Source: an uncultured Prevotella sp.
GTDB lineage: Bacteria; Bacteroidota; Bacteroidia; Bacteroidales; Bacteroidaceae
Reading direction: 5' to 3'
DNA length: 5,479 bases
Assembly: GCA_946999025.1 (NCBI GenBank)
Contig: CAMQBP010000151.1
Span: forward strand, 1-5,479
This document shows, piece after piece, positions 1-5,268 of this stretch. Position 1 is the first letter of the stretch. Each line of letters begins with the position of its first letter. The notes beneath the pieces were generated by a model. The model searched no databases, was not told the DNA's origin, and saw only the letters and a list, made by a program, of their open reading frames with translations. Made by a program: the position numbers and the translations under genes.

Positions 1-231
1 TTTAATCTTCGTGTATGCAACATATGTATCTTTTAGTTCCACCACGTCGCCTTTTTCTTCTTTTGAAACCAATCTCCCATAGTTGAACTTCAATGCATGT
101 TTAAACTCATAATCCTCATTCTTTTCTTTATTTTCAAAGAAAAGGACTTTGATACGCTTTATCTTCCAATGCTCTGGTATCTCTCCAATCCAGCTTACTC
201 CCGAGTCTTTATATTTTGGATATTGCTTCAT
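1..231 (-). CDS. hsdS: Type I restriction enzyme specificity subunit HsdS, N-terminal part (runs off the left edge)
   Basis: HsdS is the DNA-recognition subunit of type I restriction-modification enzymes. It joins two HsdM subunits to form the methylase and adds HsdR for cleavage. Seen: ATG at 231-229 followed by 77 open codons to the window edge. The protein opens MKQYPKYKDSGVSWIGEIPE followed by HWKIKRIK. The YKDSG..WIGEIP.HW signature (residues 7-22) is the usual start of one large HsdS group, just ahead of the first target recognition domain. The start codon overlaps the TGA of the upstream Fic reading frame in an ATGA, which supports this start and suggests translational coupling. G+C by hand count is about 35% here, well below hsdM. 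That is common for recognition domains that are swapped between strains. The second recognition domain and the stop lie outside the window, so completeness cannot be judged. Confidence 0.9.
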   Translation of the reverse strand, partial: MKQYPKYKDSGVSWIGEIPEHWKIKRIKVLFFENKEKNEDYEFKHALKFNYGRLVSKEEKGDVVELKDTYVAYTKIK

Positions 232-687
232 ACGTTTTTCTTATTTATAAGGTTCACCACCACCTTAACCATGGTGTCTTTCTCTTCTGTTCGGCTCTCG
301 GCTATCATCTGCGTGAGTGCCACAAGAGTGTTGTCGCCGATACGCTTGGAGTCATCGGGATTGTAAAGGATGCCGTTGTTGTTCATAAACCAGAGGAAGA
401 GTGTGGCGGCAATGCGCTTGTTGCCGTCGCTGAACGAGTGGTTCTTGGTAACGAGGTAGAGCAGCATGTTGAGTGGTTATTCGGAATTTCCGAACTACCT
501 CTTCTTTCTCCAACTCGCCCTCTTTGAACACGTTATTGATATGCTCATTGATGGTTGATTTTGACTTGTCAAACAACAAAGCGATCTGGTCTTGATTGAG
601 CCATACCGTTTCTTTCTCCAAACGCACATCTATGGCGGTTTGTCCGTCCTTTGTCTGATATATCTTAATCTCGCCTTTATTTTCCAT
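228..687 (-). pseudogene. RhuM-like/Fic-Doc family gene, internally deleted and frameshifted
   Basis: Two pieces of one gene survive in different frames. From ATG 687, residues 1-73 match the N-terminus of RhuM-type/Fic proteins often found inside type I restriction loci (KGEIKIYQTKDG, then an HTH-like stretch TVWLNQDQIALLFDKSKSTI, then VVRKFRITTQ). After about base 470 the homologous frame changes. From 467 to 228 the other frame reads LLYLVTKNHSFSDGNKR, with the Fic/Doc core HxFxDGNKR, and ends VVNLINKKNV. Fic/Doc enzymes transfer AMP or phosphate to target proteins. Intact relatives are, from memory, about 330 residues, so roughly 180 residues are missing between the pieces. The N-terminal frame reads on to a stop at 352-354 and would give a 111-residue nonsense-tailed protein. 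The C-terminal piece has its own ATG (467-465), but a bare Fic motif without the rest of its fold is unlikely to be active. It lies 17 nt after hsdM and overlaps the hsdS start. A GTG at 690-688 is a less likely start. Confidence 0.85.
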
Positions 688-711
688 CACCTAACACTTA
701 ACACCTAACAC
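688..711. repeat. Short direct repeat at the hsdM/fic junction
   Basis: The 10-mer CACCTAACAC occurs at 688-697 and again at 702-711, separated by TTAA. The second copy covers the hsdM stop codon (TAG at 707-705), and the first abuts the start of the Fic-family gene. It forms nearly the whole 17-nt spacer between the two genes. No function is evident. It could be simple slippage or a spacer that tunes coupling between the two genes. Confidence 0.6.
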
Positions 712-2738
712 ATATCACTTAAAATCTCCTCCAGCAGTCCGTCTGTATTCGCTTCGATAGCGCGAATATCCGCCTTGATGTCGGCAATGGAGCGCAGCTC
801 CACAGGCTTGTAGAAGTATTTGGTGAACGATAGTTCGTAGCCAACGACGGTTGCTTTCTCGTCCACGTAAGCATCGGTAGCATAAGGTAGCACCTCGTTC
901 TGCATAAAGGCATCTATACCGCCAGGGTACAACAAAGGCACCTGCTCTGTATCCTTTAGCTTTGGGTCGGCTTCGCCCGCCACAGCCTTGGCCGTAGGGT
1001 CGGTAACGGTGATATAGGGGCGGAGTTTCTTGACGAGCGTCTTCTTCAATTTTAGCTCCTTGGCATAACTGTCCCAATCATTGAGCGGAGTATTGGCTTG
1101 CACATTCTCAACAGCTGTTTTACATTCTTCCTTCTCGGATGATTTGAGCGTTACGCTGTCCCAATCAATATCGGTAACAACACGCAGGCGCAAGGGCCTT
1201 TGCACGGTAATCTGCCAATAGCCGAACTCACGGTTGTCGAAAATCTTGCTCTGCTCGTTGTCCTCAAAACGGGTGAGCAACTGGAGGATGGCATGGCGAC
1301 CCTCCTCGCCAATCTCACAGTTCTTGTTGCCCAGATTCTTGCGCAGCGGGGTGGAGATGGCGGTGGCATCGATGAGCTGCACCTTGCCCCGACGGCGTTC
1401 CTCCTTGTGGTTGGTAACAATCCATACGAAGGTGCCGATGCCCGTGTTATAGAACATGTTGAGCGGCACGGCAATAATGGCCTCCAGCATGTCGTTCTCG
1501 ATGATGTAGCGACGTAGGTTGCTCTCTCCACCACCAGCATTGCCCGTGAAGAGGCTGGAGCCATTGTGTATCTCGACGATGCGTGTGCCCTGTCCCTCGG
1601 TCTTCATGCGACTTACGTTGTTGGCCAAAAACAACATCTGCGGGTCGCCAATGTCGGGGATAAAACTCTTGTCGGAGTCGGGCCAGTAGAAGCGTGGATC
1701 TTGAATGTTCTTCTTCTCGGTGGGTTTCAGTCCCCATTTTTCCAAGTCGGCTTTCCAAGGCGTGCCGAAAGGCGGATTAGAGATACAGAAGTCGAACTTG
1801 CGGCCCGGGTGTCCGTTCTCGCTGATGGTGCTGCCATTGGCAAAGCGGTCGCGTACCACTCCGTTATGGATATAAGAGAAGGTGGTGCTATTGCCACTCA
1901 GCATGAGGTCGGCCTTGCAGGTGGCAAAAGTCTCGGGTTGGAGCTCCTGCCCAAAGAGACTGGTCTTGAAGCGGCGGCTTTTCTCGCGTGCTATCTCCTC
2001 AAAGCGTTCCTGCACAATGCTCAATATGCCACCCGTGCCGCAGGCACCGTCGTAGATGTCGTACGTGCCGTTGCGCAGCTGGTCGGCAACGGGCAGCACG
2101 GCAAGGTCGGCCAGCAGTGCCACATAGTCGCGCGGTGTGTAGTGCTCTCCCGCCTCGGTCACGCTGTAGTCTTCATTGAACTTGCGGAGCAGTTCTTCAA
2201 ACAGCGTTCCCATGGTATGGTTGTCAAGGACAGGAATCTTCTCTTTGCCTTCGTCATCAAGCACAGGGGCTATACCCAGATTGATGCTCTTGTCGGTCAT
2301 CTTATCGATCATCATGCCCAGACGGTGCACGTCGTTGAGCTTCTCCACATAGTGGCGCAGGTCAAACTTGGTGATGACATCCTGCACATGCTTGCTGAAT
2401 CCGTCGAGGTAAGCCCTGAAGTTGAGCAGCAGACGCGTCTCGTCGGTCTCGCCACGCAGTTTATCCATGGTAAACGGCGACACATTGTAGAAAGGGTGGC
2501 GGGTTATCATGCAGAGCTGGCTCTCCTGACTCTCTTCAGGCAACTCTTTGAAGGTATCGGTCTCGCTAAAGTCAAGCACCTGTTGTTTGGTGTCGGCAAG
2601 GAGCAGGTCCAGGCGGCGCAGCACGATGAAGGGCAGCGTTATCTTCTTGTAGTCGCCCTTCTCGAATGCCTGTACAAGAACGTCATTGGCAATGTTCCAG
2701 AGGAATGTGAAGAGCTTGTTGTATTGTTGTTGTTCCAT
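705..2738 (-). CDS. hsdM: Type I restriction-modification system modification (methyltransferase) subunit HsdM
   Basis: An N6-adenine DNA methyltransferase that uses S-adenosylmethionine and works with HsdS to protect the host's recognition sites. It is also a core part of the HsdR2M2S2 nuclease. The 677-residue protein has the HsdM N-terminal helical domain (about 5-135: LFTFLWNIANDVL, then ITLPFIVLRRLDLLL), the conserved GEHYTPRDYVALLADL (197-212), SAM-binding motif I DGACGTGG (230-237), the catalytic motif NPPF (321-324), and a long C-terminal region ending in a predicted helix (about 645-675) that probably contacts HsdS. The ATG at 2738-2736 was chosen over an upstream in-frame one at 2786. 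The shorter protein starts right at the family's usual N-terminus (MEQQQYNKLFTFLW), and a TATCTTTG -7 box lies between the two starts. At 677 residues it is longer than the roughly 500-residue E. coli type and belongs to a longer subgroup. All key motifs are intact, so it should be functional. G+C is about 55% in a 60-base sample. Confidence 0.95.
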   Translation of the reverse strand: MEQQQYNKLFTFLWNIANDVLVQAFEKGDYKKITLPFIVLRRLDLLLADTKQQVLDFSETDTFKELPEESQESQLCMITRHPFYNVSPFTMDKLRGETDETRLLLNFRAYLDGFSKHVQDVITKFDLRHYVEKLNDVHRLGMMIDKMTDKSINLGIAPVLDDEGKEKIPVLDNHTMGTLFEELLRKFNEDYSVTEAGEHYTPRDYVALLADLAVLPVADQLRNGTYDIYDGACGTGGILSIVQERFEEIAREKSRRFKTSLFGQELQPETFATCKADLMLSGNSTTFSYIHNGVVRDRFANGSTISENGHPGRKFDFCISNPPFGTPWKADLEKWGLKPTEKKNIQDPRFYWPDSDKSFIPDIGDPQMLFLANNVSRMKTEGQGTRIVEIHNGSSLFTGNAGGGESNLRRYIIENDMLEAIIAVPLNMFYNTGIGTFVWIVTNHKEERRRGKVQLIDATAISTPLRKNLGNKNCEIGEEGRHAILQLLTRFEDNEQSKIFDNREFGYWQITVQRPLRLRVVTDIDWDSVTLKSSEKEECKTAVENVQANTPLNDWDSYAKELKLKKTLVKKLRPYITVTDPTAKAVAGEADPKLKDTEQVPLLYPGGIDAFMQNEVLPYATDAYVDEKATVVGYELSFTKYFYKPVELRSIADIKADIRAIEANTDGLLEEILSDMC

Positions 2739-2767
2739 ATTATTATGTTTCAGTTTTTTTCTATTTG

Positions 2768-2775
2768 CAAAGATA
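2768..2775 (-). promoter_or_regulatory. Predicted hsdM promoter -7 box
   Basis: On the minus strand this reads TATCTTTG, an exact match to the Bacteroidota -7 consensus TAnnTTTG. Transcription would begin near 2761, giving a leader of about 23 nt before the hsdM ATG. No TTTG -33 element lies 19-21 nt upstream. That space is taken up by the inverted repeat at 2782-2806, which suggests regulated promoter use. Confidence 0.6.
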
Positions 2776-2781
2776 CAAATT

Positions 2782-2806
2782 AACAATGCAACAGAGGTGC
2801 ATTGTT
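2782..2806. promoter_or_regulatory. Perfect inverted repeat, candidate operator for the XRE regulator
   Basis: The arms AACAATGCA (2782-2790) and TGCATTGTT (2798-2806) are exact reverse complements separated by 7 nt. The near arm ends 6 nt upstream of the hsdM -7 box, so the element covers the -33 region. It lies upstream of the predicted transcription start, which favours a DNA operator over an RNA hairpin. A dimeric HTH protein bound here would block RNA polymerase. The XRE-family gene directly upstream is the obvious candidate. The pairing of protein and site is inference. Confidence 0.55.
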
Positions 2807-2926
2807 GTGATAATTTTTCTTGCTCTTGGCATGATTAACTCTTCTTGATAGAGCGATGTAGTGAATACAAACGGGAAAATGATTAGTAAGTTCACAATTT
2901 TCTTTCTTGGGCATAGCCGTAATGGA

Positions 2927-3136
2927 TTATTGGTCATTATTCTTAGCAAGGAGATCTTCTACTGTTACCTCCAATATCTTTGCAATTTGAATGAATGTTT
3001 TTATATTAGGCTGGGTAGTGTTGGTACACCACTTGGAAACAGTGGTCGGATTGATACCCAACTGTTCGGCGAGCCACTTGTTGGTGCGCTTGTGCTCAAC
3101 AAGTACGACCTTGATTCGGTTGATGTCTTTTTCCAT
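2927..3136 (-). CDS. Small XRE/Cro-CI family HTH transcriptional regulator
   Basis: A 69-residue protein that is essentially one Cro/CI-type helix-turn-helix domain. Helix 2 and the recognition helix lie around 19-37 (NKWLAEQLGINPTTVSKWC), followed by the usual helix 4-5 segment QPNIKTFIQIAKILEVTVEDLL (42-63). The W-L-A-x-x-L-G and T-V-S-K-W pattern is typical of this family. The only plausible start is ATG 3136-3134. The gene lies 188 nt upstream of hsdM on the same strand, the position often held by control-type regulators in Bacteroidota restriction loci. It most likely binds as a dimer and controls hsdM, and perhaps itself. The palindrome at 2782-2806 is its best candidate site. Its own promoter probably lies at 3166-3173. 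No further domain, such as a ligand pocket or protease, is present. Family assignment is secure; repressor or activator role is not known. Confidence 0.9.
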   Translation of the reverse strand: MEKDINRIKVVLVEHKRTNKWLAEQLGINPTTVSKWCTNTTQPNIKTFIQIAKILEVTVEDLLAKNNDQ

Positions 3137-3165
3137 GTTGCTTAGGAATTAAAATGCTTATGGCA

Positions 3166-3173
3166 CAAATATA
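3166..3173 (-). promoter_or_regulatory. Predicted promoter -7 box of the XRE gene
   Basis: The minus strand reads TATATTTG, matching TAnnTTTG. A start of transcription near 3159 would leave a leader of about 22 nt before ATG 3136. No clear -33 TTTG is found at the usual spacing. A short imperfectly spaced palindrome (TGAAA at 3175-3179 and TTTCA at 3182-3186) lies just upstream but is too short to call an operator. Confidence 0.5.
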
Positions 3174-3326
3174 ATGAAATTTTTCAAGGTAAGCCACTGT
3201 CTATTATAAATAATGTAGGAGAATCTCTTCTTTTTATTGTTATGGCAGCTAATTTCCCTCTTTTCTCACACTGTAAGCCTGATTTTTGTGGAATTGTGCA
3301 GAATGGTTGCGTTGTTGTGTATTTCC

Positions 3327-3359
3327 TTTGCAACCAGAAACAATTACAGTCTAATTTTA
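3327..3359 (+). promoter_or_regulatory. Tentative promoter of the DUF4468 gene
   Basis: A TTTG (3327-3330) and a TAATTTTA (3352-3359, one base off TAnnTTTG) are 21 nt apart, within the spacing expected for Bacteroidota promoters. Transcription would begin near 3366, leaving only about 7 nt before the ATG at 3373. An alternative -7-like TTCCTTTG at 3323-3330 would give a leader of about 36 nt. Neither is a perfect match. The rest of the gap between the XRE gene and this gene shows no further open frame that can be supported. Confidence 0.35.
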
Positions 3360-3372
3360 ATACTAATCGGTC

Positions 3373-4059
3373 ATGAAGAAATTATTATTGATTATTGTCA
3401 CCTTGCTGGCAACCGTATGTGCGAATGCGCAGATTATGCGTGTGGACGAACTGGAGAAGTACGCTAAGGAGAAATATGGCGACAAGTGGACGGAGGCAGC
3501 TGCCAACATCGCGAAGAGCGTACAGCTCGACAAGAACAATGCGATGACCTTTGTGCAGGTAATTCCATGCGATGGACAGACCGCAGAGCAGCTGTATGTG
3601 AATCTCAACTATTGGTTTACTGCAACTTTCAACGATGCCAACTCTGTGATCAAGCTGAATGACAAAGAGAGTGGCGTTATCATTGCTTCCGGCTACATGG
3701 CGGACATTGCAGGTCATGCAGGTGGCACGAACTCTTACAACGTGAGCATCAAGCCTGTTATCAGGGTTGATATCAAGGAAGGTAAGATAAGAGTAACCTA
3801 TTCTATTGATCACTATGATGTAACTGTTCTTGCCGGCGGCGGCATCATGGGCGCTCTCGCTGGATCTATACCTACAAGGGTTGAGGAGAAATGGCTGCTT
3901 GATCAGTGCTATCCCTTTGCTGAGAAGGATGGACATCATGCTAAGAAAACTTCAAGCAAGGCGCTTGTGATGTCTTACGCTTATTCGAATGTATTGCTCG
4001 ATAAAATAGAGGAAGCTGCCAAACACGGTTTGGTTGGAAACGAAAATGACAACTGGTAA
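3373..4059 (+). CDS. Secreted DUF4468 domain-containing protein
   Basis: A 228-residue exported protein of unknown function, typical of Bacteroidales. Residues 1-19 form a signal peptide (MKKLLLIIVTLLATVCANA, with an A-N-A cleavage site before Q20). No lipobox cysteine is placed correctly: C16 lies inside the signal region and lacks the following context, so a periplasmic soluble form is likely. Residues about 58-152 resemble DUF4468, a TBP-like fold: FVQVIPCDGQTAEQLYVNLN, then WFTATFNDANSVIKLNDKES, then strands RVDIKEGKIRVTYSIDHYDV. A glycine-rich segment (GGGIMGALAG, 155-164) and a C-terminal helical part (about 196-220) follow. It stands alone, with its own tentative promoter and a strong terminator. 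It has no visible link to the restriction locus or to the hydrolase gene that converges on it. The domain name is recalled from pattern similarity. No enzymatic residues can be identified. Confidence 0.82.
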   Translation: MKKLLLIIVTLLATVCANAQIMRVDELEKYAKEKYGDKWTEAAANIAKSVQLDKNNAMTFVQVIPCDGQTAEQLYVNLNYWFTATFNDANSVIKLNDKESGVIIASGYMADIAGHAGGTNSYNVSIKPVIRVDIKEGKIRVTYSIDHYDVTVLAGGGIMGALAGSIPTRVEEKWLLDQCYPFAEKDGHHAKKTSSKALVMSYAYSNVLLDKIEEAAKHGLVGNENDNW

Positions 4060-4079
4060 TAACCATTGCTAACATTGAG

Positions 4080-4111
4080 GTCCTGCAGTTCCCATGCTGC
4101 AGGACTTTTTT
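4080..4111 (+). terminator. Intrinsic (Rho-independent) terminator of the DUF4468 gene
   Basis: A perfect 9-bp stem, GTCCTGCAG (4080-4088) with CTGCAGGAC (4097-4105), an 8-nt loop and a run of six T (4106-4111). It lies 20 nt after the DUF4468 stop codon. The hairpin also lies 10 nt beyond the stop of the converging hydrolase gene, but no T run follows it in that direction. It is therefore a proper terminator only for the plus strand. Confidence 0.9.
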
Positions 4112-4115
4112 AGCA

Positions 4116-5174
4116 CTAAGAGAAAAGAATCCTTTCAAGGCTCATCACCTTTGAGATATAGCTACCATCTTCCGCATAGCCAATCCTGTTCAGGAAGTCG
4201 TAGTAGTTGCCACCTTTGTACTTGTACTGCACATAGTCTTTGTAGGCCTTAACGCTTTCTTCCCATGAGTTGAAGGTATAGTAGCTGCCATTGCTGGGAC
4301 GGCGGAGTCCGAAGAGGTTGTTGTTCTCTAAGCATACCCGTGAAGTGAAGTAGCCTGTTTCAAGCAGGGCTTGCGCGGCTACTATCTGTGGGAACTTCAC
4401 ATCATACTGCCGGAGAACAGCCATCAGGTTCTCGATGTTCAATTCCTTGTTAGGCTTTGTCCCGAATCTGACGTATGCCATCTTATCCTGTAGCTGCGTG
4501 ATGTAACCGTTAAGATAATCCACGAAAACATTAGGATCGACGCTCTTCCCACCTTTCCTAATTCTGATATGGAGGTGCGGGCCTGTGCTTTTGCCAGTGT
4601 TTCCTGATATTCCCACGATGGTTCCTGCCGAAACGGCATCACCAGCTCTTACGGTTATCTGGTCAAGATGGCCATAAAGACATTCAAAGATGCCATGTTC
4701 CAAAACGACATAGTTGCCATAGCCTCTATTCCCAAAATGTACCTCCTTGATGATACTGGGGAGCATCGCATAAACTCGTGCATGGTTGCATTGCAGGTCT
4801 ATGCCGTCATGGAAAGCCGCACATCTACTTACAGGGTCTTTGCGATAGCCGAAAGAAGAATTGATTTTTAGGAAGTCGAGCGGAAGGCAGACATTCATGC
4901 GCTGGCTGATCAGACTGAAAAGTAGGGAGTCCTTCACATTGACAAACAGTGGTACATCCTTCTCGATAGAGATTTCCAAGCCATGACCTGTTTGAAAGGT
5001 CACATAAGGTTGTTTTGCGCCTACACTGTCCTTCTTTTGTTTTGTAGCCGCTTGTCTTTCAAGCTTTACCTGTTTGCGAACAACCTCCGGACGGAGGGTA
5101 TAAAACTGCGCTGCCATCTTCATGCTGATAATCATGGTGGCAAAAACCAATAGAAATAATCTGTATCGTTTCAT
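4116..5174 (-). CDS. Exported peptidoglycan hydrolase with M23 endopeptidase and glucosaminidase domains
   Basis: A two-domain cell-wall hydrolase of 352 residues. Residues 1-23 are a signal peptide (MKRYRLFLLVFATMIISMKMAAQ). The ATG at 5174 was chosen because the peptide begins there; an upstream in-frame ATG at 5261 would add 29 residues ahead of it. A basic linker (about 30-50) leads to the M23/LytM domain (about 97-215), with H122 and D126 of HxxxD, H169 in YGHL, and H200 and H202 in GPHLHI. The predicted zinc ligands H122, D126 and H202 and the catalytic histidines are all present, so it should be an active endopeptidase cutting peptide cross-links. The C-terminal domain (about 248-352) resembles GH73-type glucosaminidases: QIVAAQALLETGYFTS with candidate catalytic E272, then NNLFGLR and a YxxYxxYV segment. 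It would cut glycan strands. Relatives with both domains occur in Bacteroidota conjugative elements, where they may open the wall for the transfer apparatus. That role is inferred. Confidence 0.9.
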   Translation of the reverse strand: MKRYRLFLLVFATMIISMKMAAQFYTLRPEVVRKQVKLERQAATKQKKDSVGAKQPYVTFQTGHGLEISIEKDVPLFVNVKDSLLFSLISQRMNVCLPLDFLKINSSFGYRKDPVSRCAAFHDGIDLQCNHARVYAMLPSIIKEVHFGNRGYGNYVVLEHGIFECLYGHLDQITVRAGDAVSAGTIVGISGNTGKSTGPHLHIRIRKGGKSVDPNVFVDYLNGYITQLQDKMAYVRFGTKPNKELNIENLMAVLRQYDVKFPQIVAAQALLETGYFTSRVCLENNNLFGLRRPSNGSYYTFNSWEESVKAYKDYVQYKYKGGNYYDFLNRIGYAEDGSYISKVMSLERILFS

Positions 5175-5194
5175 CTTATCATCTTGCTTTTTGA

Positions 5195-5202
5195 TAATTT
5201 TG
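5195..5202 (+). promoter_or_regulatory. Predicted -7 box of the rightward gene
   Basis: TAATTTTG matches TAnnTTTG. Transcription would begin near 5209. That leaves about 60 nt of leader if translation starts at 5269, or almost none if it starts at 5212, so it mildly favours the 5269 start. No good -33 element is seen at 19-21 nt spacing. Confidence 0.4.
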
Positions 5203-5242
5203 TTCGGTGAGATGAGAAGTGAATGTGCAAGACTTCTCTCGA

Positions 5243-5250
5243 CAAATTTA
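5243..5250 (-). promoter_or_regulatory. Predicted -7 box of the M23 hydrolase gene
   Basis: The minus strand reads TAAATTTG, matching TAnnTTTG. Transcription would start near 5236, about 62 nt before the hydrolase ATG at 5174. It lies downstream of the ATG at 5261, which supports the shorter hydrolase. It faces the box at 5195-5202, so the two divergent transcripts would overlap at their 5' ends. No matching -33 element was found. Confidence 0.45.
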
Positions 5251-5268
5251 CCGATAAACATTCAACGT

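Noticed and set aside
97..366. Plus-strand hydrophobic frame of 89 residues as a membrane protein
   Set aside because: It is antisense to the hsdS start and the Fic remnant; the hydrophobicity comes from the T-rich complement of lysine-rich coding sequence.
1566..2783. A 405-residue open frame on the plus strand opposite hsdM
   Set aside because: It is fully antisense to a well-conserved methylase, shows no recognisable domain, and arises from the codon composition of hsdM.
2761..2949. A 62-residue minus-strand frame between the XRE gene and hsdM
   Set aside because: It begins inside the XRE gene, runs through the candidate operator and promoter, and its sequence resembles no family I know.
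3175..3186. Small palindrome TGAAA/TTTCA next to the XRE promoter as a self-regulation site
   Set aside because: Five-base arms, unlike the hsdM palindrome, with no other support.
3307..3316. TTGCGTTGTT, a 9-of-10 match to one arm of the hsdM operator
   Set aside because: Only one arm is present and no partner is found nearby; a single 10-base near match in an AT-rich gap is easily chance.
3385..3939. A 184-residue minus-strand open frame opposite the DUF4468 gene
   Set aside because: The plus-strand protein has a signal peptide and a recognisable domain; the antisense frame has neither and lies wholly inside it.
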